DNA of 64,000 nt from Diphasiastrum complanatum (lineage: Eukaryota > Streptophyta > Lycopodiopsida > Lycopodiales > Lycopodiaceae), in assembly GCA_029204225.1 (NCBI GenBank), contig CM055101.1, positions 37,739,374-37,803,373 of the forward strand, in the 5' to 3' direction. This document shows, in pieces, positions 10,319 through 21,480 of this stretch. A program made the translations under genes and the position numbers. Position 1 is the stretch's first letter; every line of letters begins with the position of its first letter. The notes under the pieces were generated by a model. It made no database searches. It was not told the origin of the DNA and saw only the letters and a list, made by a program, of their open reading frames with translations.

Positions 10319-11888
10319 GCTGACCTCTGCAATGCTAGCGAGACCCTTCAGCTTTGGGCCGCATGACCTAGTACGTATGCATGGGAAAGTTGGTAACCAG
10401 TCAGTAAGAGTCATGGTTGATGATGGGGCAACCCATAATTTCATCAACCACACCCTGGTTAAAAAGCTTAAACTACCAGAAGTACCTAGTCAGCATAGGT
10501 ACATAGTTTCATTAGCTAAGGGTGAAGACAAAAAAAATATGGGAAACTATGGTAAGTAAGTTAAATCTTGGTATTCAGGGGTACCAAGATGAAATAAACT
10601 TTCAGATAATGCACCTGGATCGAACAGACATTGTTCTCAGGAGAGATTGGCTCTATAGTTTAGGACCTTCCCTCCACAGAACTATCAGGAGAACACCCTC
10701 AGCTTTCAGTATAAAGGCCGAGAGATCCAGTTGCATAGGGAGCATGATGTTCCCAACAGCCCTATGGTCTGCAGTTCAGAGCTCTGTCAGCTAATCGGAG
10801 ATGAAGACCATCATGTATTCTTATGTGACTTTCAGTTTATTCTTGAAGTTTCTATTTCCAGTTCTATTCAGCAGAAAATCAGTAAATTAGAAACTTTATT
10901 GTCTAAATTTTAAAGATGTTTTTCCTGAAGATTTGCCACATGGTTTACCACTTAGCAGAGAGGTAGATCATGTGATAAACCTAGTACCAGGTACAGCACC
11001 TGTTTCTAAACCTCCGTATCGGGTCAGCCGAACAGACGATAAAGAAATAACTAGGCAGTTAACATATTATCTTGGGAAAGGCCAAATTCAGACCAGTAGT
11101 TCACCATGGGACTCACCAGTCCTATTGGTGAAAAAGAAAGAGGGGTTTATGCGTCTTTGCGTAGATTACAGAGCCCTCAATAAAGTCACAATTAAGAATA
11201 AATACCCTATGCCTCGGGCAGACGAGTTGTTTGACCAACTCGATGGGGCTAAGTTTTTCAGCAAAATAGACCTCAGATCGGGATATCATCAAGTCCGTAT
11301 TAAAATCGGAAGATGTCCGGAAAACAGCTTTTAGGACTCGTCACGGTCATTATGAGTTTAAGGTGATGCCATTTGGGCTCACAAATGCTCCAGGTACCTT
11401 TATGACCTTGATGAACAGTGTCCTCAGACCATACTTGGGTAAGTTTGTAGTCGTATTTTTAGATGATATCCTCGTTTACAGCAAAACGAGGAAGGAGTAA
11501 AACACCTCAGAAAGGTGTTTCGACTGCTCAGAAAGCATAAGCTTTATGCTAAACAATCCAAGTGTGAATTCTTCGTTGAAAAAGTAGCATATTTGGGTCA
11601 CATTATCTCTTCAGATGGGATTAAGATGGACCCAAATAAGGTTAAAGCCATACTCAGTTTGCTGAGACCTCAGAATATTTTGGAACTTTAGATCTTTCTT
11701 GGTTGGCGGGATATTACAGACGATTTGTCAAAGAATATGCTCAGATAGCAGTTCCTATGACAAATCTCCTTAAGGGGAAGGGAAAGGAGTTCATTTGGGA
11801 GTCCGCACAGCAGGAGAGCTTTGATGCTCTCAAAACAGCCTGAGCTACAGCACCAGTTTTAAAAGTCGTCGACCCCAATCAGCCATTT
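10319..11888 (+). pseudogene. Protease and reverse transcriptase of element A, frameshifted
   Basis: The protease core VMVDDGATHNFINHTLVKKL (about 10411-10470) has the retropepsin position as DDGA rather than DSGA. RT blocks are [40 protein letters not shown] and, in another frame, the catalytic box [13 protein letters not shown] near 11457-11490. Frames break near 10540, 10910, 11305 (one extra base relative to B) and 11497 (4 bp missing relative to B). Relative B at 16730-17989 is more intact here. Confidence 0.85.
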
Positions 11889-13538
11889 GTGGTCGAAACA
11901 GATGCTAGCGACTTTGCAATAGGTGTTGTGCTAACTCAGGGTGGACAACCAGTTGCGTTCGAGAGTAAAAAACTCGAGCTAGCTCAGACTAGGTACAGAG
12001 CCTATAAAAAGGAACTCTTTTCTATAGTCCATGCCCTTAAGACTTGGAGGCATTATTTGTATGGTGCCAACTTTGAGGTCCTGACAGACCATGAGAGTCT
12101 CAGATACCTTTGCAATCAACCGGAGCTTAGAGGTCGGAAAGCTCGTTCGGCAGAGTTGATGCAAGAGTTTGACATGTCTATCAAATATAGACGTGGAAAA
12201 TTCAATACAGTAGCAGATGCCCTTGGCAGAATGCCTATGATAAACAAGCTGAGTTTTACTCAGATTCGTTATGAGTTACTCGAGTCCTTGAGAGGGAAAT
12301 GCCAGCATGATGCATTCTTCTCTACTATCTGGAACTCAGTCCAGAGCAGACAGTTACAGACTCCAGAACCAGTTCCCGAGGCTGGTGCAAGTTCATCCAA
12401 GAATACAGCAGCTTCCGTTGAGGATGATGATGAGTCCGAGTATACGTCGTCAGATGACGTTGAGGATTCTGAGCCTGTATTACCCAAGCAAACCCCAGTG
12501 GTTGAGGGTCAGTTGACTCAAGGATTCAAATGGAAACAGTATTCCATTCAGGATGAGTACTTGCTCTATAGAGATAGAGTATGTGTCCCCAATTCAGAGT
12601 ATTATAGGCAGCAGGTCCTATATGAATGTCATGACAATCCTAGTGCGGGACACCCACGCATACAGAAGACCTATGAGCTTCTTCATAGGCAATTTTTCTG
12701 GCCCAATATGAAAAAGGACGTCCACCAGTATGTAACCAGTTGCCAGAAATGTCCAGTAAATAAAAGCAGAGCGTTTAAAGGCAGGAGGGTTGTTGCATCC
12801 CTTACTGGTAAATGGGAGAGTATCTCCATGGATTTTATAGTAGGCCTGCCTAAAACCCAAAAGGGTAATGACATTATATGGGTCACAGTTGACCGTCTGA
12901 ACAAAATGGCTCATTTCATTCTGACCAAAACAACCGTTAGAGCTCCAGAGTTAGCGAGGTTGTTTGTAGACAGGCTATTTAAATTGTACGGTCTACCTTC
13001 CGGCATAGTCAGCGACCGTGACAATAAGTTTACTGGAAATTTTTGGAGGGCAGTATTCCATCATCTCCGTACTAAACTTCATATGAGCACCACCGACCAT
13101 CCACAGACGGACGGTCAAACAGAAAGGGTAAATCAAGTGCTGGAGGATATGCTTCGTGCATACGTCAGCAAGAAGCAGACTAATTGGGAGGAGTATCTCT
13201 CGATATTAGAGTTTGCTTACAACAGTACCAAACATTCAGCTACGGGATACAGCCCATTTATGCTGATGTACGGTTTTCAGCCACGCTCACCCACAGCTGT
13301 AGGGTTTAAACAAGAAAAAGTTGAAGCAGCCAGAAACTTTTCAGAAGACCTAAACCAGATGATAGAACATGCTAAGCGTAGCATTAGACAGTCCCAGGAT
13401 CGAGCCAGGCATTATGCAGATCCACACAGACGGGATGTGCAGTTCTCCACTGGTGAGAAAGTCTACTTGAGAGTCCCAGGATCGAGCCAGGCATTATGCA
13501 GATCCACACAGACGGGATGTGCAGTTCTCCACTGGTGA
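11889..13538 (+). CDS. RNase H-integrase reading frame of element A (549 codons)
   Basis: The longest open frame in the window. RNase H begins at ETDASDFAIG and runs through KKELFSIVHALKTWRHYLYG, LTDHESLRYL and NTVADALGRM. A linker with an acidic patch (VEDDDESEYTSSDDVEDSEP, about 12414-12475) separates it from the integrase HHCC finger (HPRIQKTYELLHRQFFWPNM, CQKC). The DDE core follows: DFIVGLPKTQKGND, SDRDNKFTGNFW and the E in DGQTERVNQVLEDM, then the GPF-like C-terminal region. The frame reads through an 82-bp tandem duplication (13391-13472 and 13473-13554) into a stop. Upstream frameshifts mean it would not be made as part of pol. Confidence 0.85.
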   Translation: MVETDASDFAIGVVLTQGGQPVAFESKKLELAQTRYRAYKKELFSIVHALKTWRHYLYGANFEVLTDHESLRYLCNQPELRGRKARSAELMQEFDMSIKYRRGKFNTVADALGRMPMINKLSFTQIRYELLESLRGKCQHDAFFSTIWNSVQSRQLQTPEPVPEAGASSSKNTAASVEDDDESEYTSSDDVEDSEPVLPKQTPVVEGQLTQGFKWKQYSIQDEYLLYRDRVCVPNSEYYRQQVLYECHDNPSAGHPRIQKTYELLHRQFFWPNMKKDVHQYVTSCQKCPVNKSRAFKGRRVVASLTGKWESISMDFIVGLPKTQKGNDIIWVTVDRLNKMAHFILTKTTVRAPELARLFVDRLFKLYGLPSGIVSDRDNKFTGNFWRAVFHHLRTKLHMSTTDHPQTDGQTERVNQVLEDMLRAYVSKKQTNWEEYLSILEFAYNSTKHSATGYSPFMLMYGFQPRSPTAVGFKQEKVEAARNFSEDLNQMIEHAKRSIRQSQDRARHYADPHRRDVQFSTGEKVYLRVPGSSQALCRSTQTGCAVLHW

Positions 13539-14578
13539 GAAAGTCTACTTGACTCTAAAACCCTCAAATCAGGAGTGTGCGCTAAGTTGTCTCCAAGGTA
13601 TTGTGGTCCCTTTACCATCAGTAGGAGACTAGGCGAGGTCACCTATGAACTAGAACTCCCACACAGCAGTAAGGTTTTTCCAGTCTTTCATGTAAGTTAG
13701 TTACCAAAAGCCTTAACCAGATCAGACAATCTGGTAGGGGACAGTGTTCTAGTTCTCCCATTGGATCCTCAACAACCTCCACATGAACCAGAGGAGATTC
13801 TTGATAGTAGAGAGACGCAGACTCGTCATACTTCCGGCATAGTCAGCGACCGTGACAGTAAGTTTACTGGAAATTTTTGGAGGGCAGTATTCCATCATCT
13901 CCGTACTAAACTTAATATGAGCACCACCGACCATCCGCAGACGGACGGTCAAACAGAAAGGGTAAATCAAGTGCTGGAGGATATGCTTCGTGCATACGTC
14001 AACAAGAAGCAGACTAATTGGGAGGAGTATCTCTCGATATCTTATAACAGTACCAAACATTCAGCTACAGGATACAGCCCATTTATGCTGATGTACGGTT
14101 TTCGGCCACGCTCACCCACAGCTGTAGGGTTTAAACAAGAAAAAGTTGAAGCAGCCAGAAACTTTTTAGAGGACCTAAACCAGATGATAGAACATGCTAA
14201 GCGCAGCATTAGGCAGTCCCAGGATCAAGCCAGGCATTATGCAGATCCACACAGACGGGATGTGCAGTTCTCCACTGGTGAGAAAGTCTACTTGAGAGTC
14301 CCAGTTGACTCTAAAATCAGGAGTGTGTGCTAAGTTGTCTCCAAGGTATTGTGGTCCCTTTACCATCAGTAGGAGACTAGGCAAGGTCACCTATGAACTA
14401 GAACTCCCACACAACAGTAAGGTTTTTCCAGTCTTTCATGTAAGTCAGTTACGAAAAGCCTTAACCAGATCAGACAATCTGGTAGGGGACAATGTTCTAG
14501 TTCTCCCATTGGATCCTCAACAACCTCCACATGAACCAGAGGAGATTCTTGATAGTAGAGAGACGCAGACTCGTCATA
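12997..14578 (+). repeat. Tandem duplication (~834 bp) of integrase sequence within element A
   Basis: The segment from CCTTCCGGCATAGTCAGC at 12997 to about 13830 is repeated from 13831. The second copy lacks the 82-bp internal duplication and about 13 bp in the AFAYNSTKH region, so the copies diverged after duplication. The join is abrupt, running from GACTCGTCATAC straight into TTCCGGC. Confidence 0.88.
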
Positions 14579-14700
14579 CTCTATACTGAGAATATCTGGT
14601 TAAGTGGAATGATCAGCCTGTTGAGAATGCCACTTGGAAAGAGGCAGCGTCCTTCGCAAGATTTTTCCAGACTTTGTCTTAGAGGACCAAGACGGTTCTT
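14579..14700 (+). pseudogene. Chromodomain remnant of element A
   Basis: It matches the intact chromodomain of element C (LYREYLVKWNDQPVENATW) but has a TGA in place of the Arg codon and a deletion after the ATW motif. In chromoviruses this domain binds histone marks and guides integration. Confidence 0.8.
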
Positions 14701-14713
14701 AAGGGGGAGGGAG
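14701..14713 (+). other. Polypurine tract of element A
   Basis: AAGGGGGAGGGAG, immediately before the 3' LTR; primer site for plus-strand DNA synthesis. Confidence 0.88.
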
Positions 14714-15071
14714 TGTTACGAGCTCGTAACCAGTGCCGAACCCTAGAGAACACAGATAGGTCAGATACCACAGTCAGGGTCGTGTCCAGCGTACATGACC
14801 AATAGGGCAAGACAGTGTGAGTAGTGTGCCCCAGCACGGTCCATAGCCATGGCGGGCCTAACACAGCCTAGGGACCCTGTCAACAGGATAGGGCCCCCAG
14901 TTGGGTCCCGACGTGCAGTCGGCCGCGTCAGTGACACGTGGCCGACACTTGGCAGTAGCATGCTACCAGTCCTCACACTAGGCTAGGAGGGGCTTACTCT
15001 ATATCAGGGAGTAGGCAAGGTTGGGTGGATCAGTTAGTGTTTGCCCTACTGTGGTGTTAGGATCTATTACA
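14714..15071 (+). repeat. 3' LTR of element A (358 bp)
   Basis: Begins TGTTACGAGCTCGTAAC, ends TCTATTACA, and is followed by the target duplication CATAC at 15072-15076. Confidence 0.93.
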
Positions 15072-15076
15072 CATAC

Positions 15077-15883
15077 GTTCGTGGCTTGCCACGTGGCAGT
15101 GTGCGACAGACTTGGCAGATAGCAGACCACGTAGGAGAGCCTGGTTGGCTTGGCAGCCTATGGTGGGACGATGTGGCCACATGGCTAACCCCAAGCCTGC
15201 ATGATTTGCCACGTGGAAGGCATACGTGGCTTTCCACGTGGTAGCCTATGATAGGCTTGGTAGATAGTAGGCCTATGTGGCCTGCTACACAAGCCTATGG
15301 TAGGCCATGTGCAATGTTTCATGGGCACGTGTTGTACGTCATTTGAAACCCGTATGAAACGTCTGGTTCAGGTTCGACGCATGAAATTCTTTTTAGGTTT
15401 TTTTTTTTTTTTTTTGAAAATTTGTTTTTGAGGGTTTTTGGGGTTTACAGATGTCATAGAAAGTCTAGTAACAAGTAGATACATCCAATCTCATGAGAAT
15501 GCTCTAGAGAAAGCAATTTCAAGAGCAGAAGCTATGGTGACTAACATGCTTGCATGGCAAACGTGAGGCCTATGCCATGCCTATGTGGTCTGCCACGCAA
15601 GCCTATTTGCCCACATGGCTTGCCATGTGTCAGCTTTCGAGCCCACCTCGTTATCTCTCTCTCTCTCTAGGTCCACTTAGGCCTACATGGCAGAGCTCAG
15701 TTGACTTGCCGCAAGCCTATCGTAGGACTACATGGGTTGCCATGTGGCAAACCCCCAGCTTGCATGATTTGCCATGTGGCAACCTGTGATAGGCTTGGTA
15801 GATAGTAGGCCTATGTGGCCTACTACACAAGCCTATGGTAGGCCATGTGGCAAGCCATACTAGCCTCTGGTAGGCCTATGTGG
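15077..15883. repeat. Degenerate CACGTGG/GCCTATGTGGC repeat array (right part)
   Basis: Continues the array of 7255-7810 after element A. It contains GCCACGTGGC palindromes, repeated GATAGGCTTGGTAGATAGTAGGCCTATGTGGCCT segments (around 15247 and 15788) and a CT-rich unit (15651-15670). A non-repetitive stretch at 15310-15540 with a T17 run (15399-15415) interrupts it. Confidence 0.65.
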
Positions 15884-15899
15884 AGAAGTCCAAATAAAC

Positions 15900-16600
15900 T
15901 CGCCTACTACCCTTGTGCAAGCTCTCAGATATGCTCAAATCTATGATGATTCAGTGGGTAGGAAGAGGGCGAGACAGCAGCCACTTTTAGAGCAACCTCC
16001 TCAGAAAGACTTTCAATTTAAAAAGAAAATTTTAAAAACAAAGAAAGAAGATAAATTTAAAAGTGAAGCTCCTCAGAAACGCCTTCACTCATACAGCCCT
16101 TAAAACCGAATGATTTTGAGAAAGCCAAACAAGAACGTATGTGCTTTGTGTGAATGGGCAAGGGGCACACAGTCAGACAGTGTCCCAAGCGGCCTTTCAC
16201 TAAAAAAGATAAGAAAGATAAGAAACAAGTTCATCTTGTTCAGACTGTATGTTTCCCCAGTGACTCGGCAGCTTCCGAGATCAAAGTGTATCATCATGAT
16301 CATGAACATTGTTGCCAGCTGACCTCTGCGATGCTAGCGAGACCCTTCAGCTTTGGGCCGCATGACCTAGTACATATGCATGGGAAAGTTGGTAACCAGT
16401 CAGTAAGAGTTATGGCTGATGATGAGGCAACCCATAATTTCATCAACTACACCCTGGTTAAAAAGCTTAAACTACCAGAAGTACCTAGTCAGCATAGGTA
16501 CATAGGTTCATTAGCTAAGGCTGAAGATAAAAAAATATGGGAAACTATGGTAAGTTATTTGAATCTTGGTATTCAGGGGTAAAAAGATGAAATAAACTTT
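15900..16600 (+). pseudogene. gag C-terminus and protease of element B
   Basis: Residues TTLVQALRYAQIYDDSVGRKRARQQP are recognisable. In the zinc knuckle the second Cys codon is replaced by a stop (TGTGTGAATG), and the protease reads DDEATHNF, losing the catalytic Gly. Both changes would inactivate the domains. Confidence 0.78.
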
Positions 16601-16729
16601 CAGATAATGCACCTGGATCGCACAGATATTGTTCTTGGGAGAGATTGGCTCTACATTTTAGGACCTTCCCTCCACAAAAACTATAAGGAGAACACCCTCA
16701 GCTTTTAGCATAAAGGCCGAGAGATCCAG

Positions 16730-17989
16730 TTGCATGGGGAGCATGATGTTCCCAACAATCCTATGGTCTGCAATTCAGAGCTCTGTCAACTAATCGGAGA
16801 CGAAGACCATCAGGTATTCTTATGTGGCTTTCAATTTATTCCTGAAGTTTCTATTTCCAGTTCTATACAGCAGAAAATCAATAAATTAGAAACTTTATTG
16901 TCTAAATTTAAAGATGTTTTTCCTGAAGATTTGCCACATGGTTTACCACCTTGCAGAGAGGTAGATCATGTAATAACCCCAGTACCAGGTACAACACCTG
17001 TTTCTAAACCTCCGTATCGGGTCAGCCGAACAGAGGATGAAGAAATAACTAGGCAGTTAACATATTATCTTGGGAAAGGCCAAATTCAGACCAGTAGTTC
17101 ACTATGGGCCTCACCAGTCCTATTGGTGAAAAAGAAAGAGGGGTCTATGCGTCTTTGCGTAGATTACAAAGCCCTCAATAAAGTCACAATTTAGAATAAG
17201 TACCCTATGCCACGGGCAGACGAGTTGTTTGATCAACTCGACGGGGCTAAGTTTTTCAGTAAAATAGACCTCAGATCGGGATATTATCAAGTCCATATAA
17301 AGTCGGAAGATGTCTCGAAAACAACTTTTAGGACTCGTCACGGTCATTATGAGTTTAAGGTGATGCCATTTGGGCTCACAAATGCTCCAGGTACCTTTAT
17401 GACCTTTATGAACAGTGTCCTCAGACCATACTTGGGTAAGTTTGTAGTCATATTTTTAGATGACATCCTCGTCTACAGCAAAACAAGGAAGGAGCATCTA
17501 AAACACCTTAGAAAGGTGTTTCTACTGCTCAGAAAGCATAAGCTTTATGCTAAACAATCCAAGTGTGAATTCTTCGTTGAACAAGTAGCATATTTGCGTC
17601 CCATTATCTCGTCAGATGGGATTAAGATGGACCCGAATAAGGTTAAAGCCATACTTAGTTGGCTGAGACCTCAGAATATTTTGGAACTTCAGATCTTTCC
17701 TGGTTTGGCGGGATATTACAGACGATTTGTCAAGGAATATGCTCAGACAGCAGTTCCCATGACAAATCTTCTTAAGGGGAAGGGAAAGGAGTTCATTTGG
17801 GAGTCCGCACAGCAGGAGAGCTTTGATGCTCTCAAAACAACCTTAGCTACAGCACCAGTTCTAAAAGTCCTCGACCCCAATCAGCCATTTGTGGTCGAAA
17901 CATATGCTAGCGACTTTGCAGTTGGTGCTGTGCTAACTCAGAGTGGACGACCAGTTGCGTTCGAGAGTAAAAAACTTGAGCCAGCTTAG
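16730..17989 (+). pseudogene. Reverse transcriptase and start of RNase H of element B
   Basis: Two long open stretches (16730-17194 and 17207-17989) are separated by one TAG. Together they cover the PR-RT linker, fingers ([13 protein letters not shown]), the palm with [23 protein letters not shown] at about 17453-17520, the connection domain and the first RNase H Asp (changed to [10 protein letters not shown]). This is the best-preserved RT copy of the family here. Confidence 0.85.
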
Positions 17990-17999
17990 ACTAGGTACA

Positions 18000-19803
18000 G
18001 TGCCTAGGAAAAGGAACTCTTTTCTATAGTCCATGCCCTTAAGACTTGGAGGCATTATTTGTATGGTGCCAACTTTGACTCCTGACAGACCGTGAAAGTC
18101 TCAGATACCTTTGCAATCAACCTGAGCTTAGAGGTCGGAAAGCTCGTTGGGCAGAGTTGATGCAAGAGTTTGACATGTCTATCAGATATAGACGGGGAAA
18201 ATTCAATACAGTAGCAGATGCCCTTGGCAGAATGCCTATGATAAACGAGGTGAGTTTTACTCAGATTCGTAATGAGTTACTCGAGTCCTTGAGAGGGAAG
18301 TGCCAGCATGATGCATTCTTCTCTACTATCTGGAACTCAGTCCAGAACAAACAGTTACAGACTCCAGAACCAGTTCCCGGGGCTGGTGCCAGTTCATCCA
18401 AGAATACGACAGCTTTCGTTGAGGATGATGATGAGTCCGAGTATACGTCGTCAGATGACATTGAGGATTCTGAGCCTGTATTACCCAAGCAAACCCCAGT
18501 GGTTGAGGGACAGTTGACTCAAGGATTCAAATGGAAACAGGATTCCATTCAGGATGAGTACTTGCTCTATAGAGATAGAGTATGTGTCCCCAATTCAGAG
18601 GATTATAGGCAGCAGGTCCTATACGAATGTCATGACAATCCTAGTGCGGGACACCCAGGCATACAGAAGACCTATGAGCTTCTTCGTAGACAATTTTTCT
18701 GGCCCAATATGAAAAAGGACGTCCACCAGTATGTAACCAGTTGCCAGAAATGTCAAGTAAACAAAGCAAAGCCTTTAAAGGCAGGAGGGTTGTTGCAGCT
18801 CTTAGAAATACCAGCTGGTAAATGGGAGAGTATTTCCACGGATTTTATAGTAGGCCTGCCTAAAACCCAAAAGGGTAATGACGCTATATGGGTCACAGTT
18901 GACCGTCTGACCAAAATGGCTCATTTCATTCCGACCAAAACAAGCTCCAGAGTTAGCGAGGTTGTTTGTAGACGGGCTATTTAAATTGTACGGTCTTCCT
19001 TCCGGCATAGTCAGCGACCGGGACAGTAAGTTTACTGAAATTTTTGGAGGGCAGTATTCCATCATCTCCATACTAAACTTAATATGAGTACCACCGACCA
19101 TCCACAGACGTACGGTCAAACAGAGAGGGTAAATCAAGTGCTGGAGGATATGCTTCGTGCATACGTCAGCAAGAAGCAGACTAATTGGGAGGAGTATCTC
19201 TCGATATTAGAGTTTGCTTACAACAGTACCAAACATTCAGCTACGGGATACAGCCCATTTATGCTGATGTACGGTTTTCAGCCACGCTCACCCACAGCTG
19301 TAGGGTTTAAATAAGAAAAAGTTGAAGCAACCAGAAACTTTTTAGAGGACCTAAACCAGATGATAGAACATGCTAAGCGTAGCATTAGACAGTCCCAGAT
19401 CGAGCCAAGCATTATGCAGATCCAGACAGACGGGATATGCAGTTCTCCACTGGTGAGAAAGTCTACTTGAGAGTCTTAGTCGACTCTAAAACCCTCAAAT
19501 CAGGAGTGTGTGCTAAGTTGTCTCCAAGGTATTGTGATCCCTTTACCATCAGTAGGAGACTAGGCGAGGTCACCTATGAACTAGAACTCCCACACAGCAG
19601 TAAGGTTTTTCCAGTCTTTCATGTAAGTCAATTACGAAAAGCCTTAGCCTGATCAGAAAATCTGGTAGGGGACAGTGTTCTAGTTCTCCCATTGGATCCT
19701 CAGCAACCTCCACATGAACCAGACGAGATTCTTGATAGTAGAGAGATGCAGACTCGTACATCCTTCGCAAGATCTCCAGACTTCGTCTTAGAGGACCAAG
19801 ACT
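18000..19803 (+). pseudogene. RNase H C-terminus, integrase and C-terminal region of element B
   Basis: RNase H resumes at 18157 (QEFDMSIRYRRGKFNTVADAL). The acidic linker is kept, followed by the HHCC finger and DFIVGLPKTQKGND. A deletion near 18940 (within the element A segment KTTVRAPEL) shifts the frame. The remaining core (STTDHPQTYGQTERVNQ) has Asp changed to Tyr. Further stops occur before 19650. Confidence 0.82.
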
Positions 19804-20889
19804 GCATGATTCACAATTGAGGTGGATAGTGAGTGCAAACTATGACAGCTTTGTATTGATTATTTGGCTGTCATATTTAGCCAAGAAACGTCTTTAAACA
19901 ACCTGCAATTCAGTAGTAGGTTACTGAAGCTTAATTCCAATTATCACAAGAGCTTTAGGTGGAAGAGTTTGCGCAAATTCTGGAGCAATAGCAGCTAGAT
20001 TCGGCTCGAAATTAGTCTCTAGAAGGGCACTACACTCTATGAGAGATTGGTTGTGAAACCCGCCAAAACAATGCGAGGACAAATTTTAAATCCAGGTCAG
20101 AGAAAAATTCAGCCCAGGTAGTTGGCTGTTCACAGATGCTGTACATCAAGTTTGGAGTAGACTTAAGACCTGTGAATGAGCTATCCAACAGTGTTTTTGA
20201 AGAAGCAGGTAGGGAAGACCCTTCTTACGGGTAACGGGATCAACCACTATAAATTATGAATGACCAGAGGTAGATGTAGAAACTACAAGCCGCTTTTACA
20301 GTTAGATGATGGCTTACTTAAAACTCCAGTGATCAAACCCGGAAAATTGCCATGATTTGAGTAGATTGATGGCAGCTGTAGGTAGGGCGCATTAAGGTTG
20401 CAGAATTCTGATCCTTCTGTGTCCTTACCTCGAGTTTCAGAGAGAGGAGATTCATCGTGAAGCTCTAACCTCTCCAACACCAAGTAAACTTGTGTTCAAA
20501 TTAAGTTTATCAACAGCAAAGGTTAGATTCTGAAATGAGACCAAGGACCAAGAAGTTAGCTTTGTGTTAGCTTCCAGTAGAGGTACAAAAAAAACAATTC
20601 TGCAACTCTTCTTGAACAATAGAGGAAGTCATTCCACCACTAATCACATGGTTACTCTCAAGACACTCAAAGAGGAGGCAAGAAATAGGAAGGAGCAATT
20701 TTGTTGTTGCTTTATTAATCTCGGGTGTTTCACCATCATGTACTTACCACTTGCTCACTTAGAGGCTTCAAGGTCTACATTGTTCACCAAACACTATATT
20801 GGCAATCATGGGAGAGTAGTGAAATGTTTCAGATCACAGTTGGGCATCATGAAATACAAGTTGTACTAGAAAATGTGCAGTAGAAAACT
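19804..20889. other. No feature recognised
   Basis: About 1.1 kb with no recognisable protein homology, repeats or RNA gene. A 66-codon minus-strand frame at 20283-20483 (starting MVLERLELHDESPLSETRG) resembles nothing I know and lacks supporting splice context. Confidence 0.5.
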
Positions 20890-21480
20890 TTTCGAACTCG
20901 CTGTGGCTTGTACGAGTATCTTGTTCCCTTTTGCATGTTGAATGCTCTCACAAATTTTACCAGAATGGAGGAGAGAATTTCAAGAACATTGTCATCTTAC
21001 TAGAAATCTCTTTGAAGGCACTTTGGTTTATAGTAAGAATAAAAACATGGAGATTTGACAATTTTTTCAAGGTTGTAAAGGAAAATTCACCATTTATCAA
21101 AGCTAAGAAGAGCGAGTTCTTCTTGCATACGGTTCACTTCTTAGGGCATACAAACGAGATGGAGTAAGGATGCATTCCAATAAAGTATGAGTCATTCAAG
21201 AATGGCCTACTCCTAAAGATGTCGACAAAGTAGTAGATTTTGTTCTTATTGTACAAGATTCCTTCATTCTGTTGATATTGTGCTCCGCAATAAAAAGAAG
21301 ATAAAGTTTCAGTGGGAACCTAAGGAAAAGGAAGCATTAACTACACTCCAACGTTGCTTGTGTTTGTTTTATGTGGTTGCCTATAAAAGTTGTTTGCTAC
21401 AGGTAGCAAAGCTAGAGTATGGAAGCAAAAAGAACTAATGGCTATTCATAGTAGTGATAATTTCATGTCTTTCAGGTCAA
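20890..21480 (+). pseudogene. Heavily decayed Ty3/gypsy reverse transcriptase-RNase H
   Basis: Recognisable fragments, across frames, are RCGLYEYLV-PF (about 20898-20930), AKKSEFFLHTVHFLGHT with the SNKV and EWPTPKDVDKV block (21095-21230), and FQWEPKEKEALTTLQRCLC (about 21310-21365). These match the palm end and connection of gypsy RTs, but of a family distinct from A. Many stops; an old copy. Confidence 0.62.

Larger units (their letters stand above)
7811..15071 (+). mobile_element. Complete but defective chromodomain Ty3/gypsy element A, TSD CATAC
   Basis: Order: LTR 7811-8177, PBS 8179-8190, leader, gag from 9110, CCHC knuckle, protease, RT, RNase H, integrase, chromodomain remnant, polypurine tract 14701-14713, LTR 14714-15071. 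The duplication CATAC flanks it at 7806-7810 and 15072-15076. Gag and pol carry several frameshifts. Pol also has an 82-bp tandem duplication and an ~834-bp tandem duplication of integrase. It is the most complete member of a family with copies G, B, C and D in this window. RT-RNaseH-IN order with a C-terminal chromodomain is the chromovirus layout. Confidence 0.93.
15884..19803 (+). mobile_element. gypsy element B, truncated at both ends, no LTRs
   Basis: Same family as A. It begins inside gag (matching A from about 9893) and ends inside the chromodomain region with the segment GAGGACCAAGACT, where unrelated sequence starts. There is no LTR, PBS or polypurine tract, so it is a fragment left by deletion or unequal recombination. 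Its left end abuts the short-repeat array. Confidence 0.88.
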
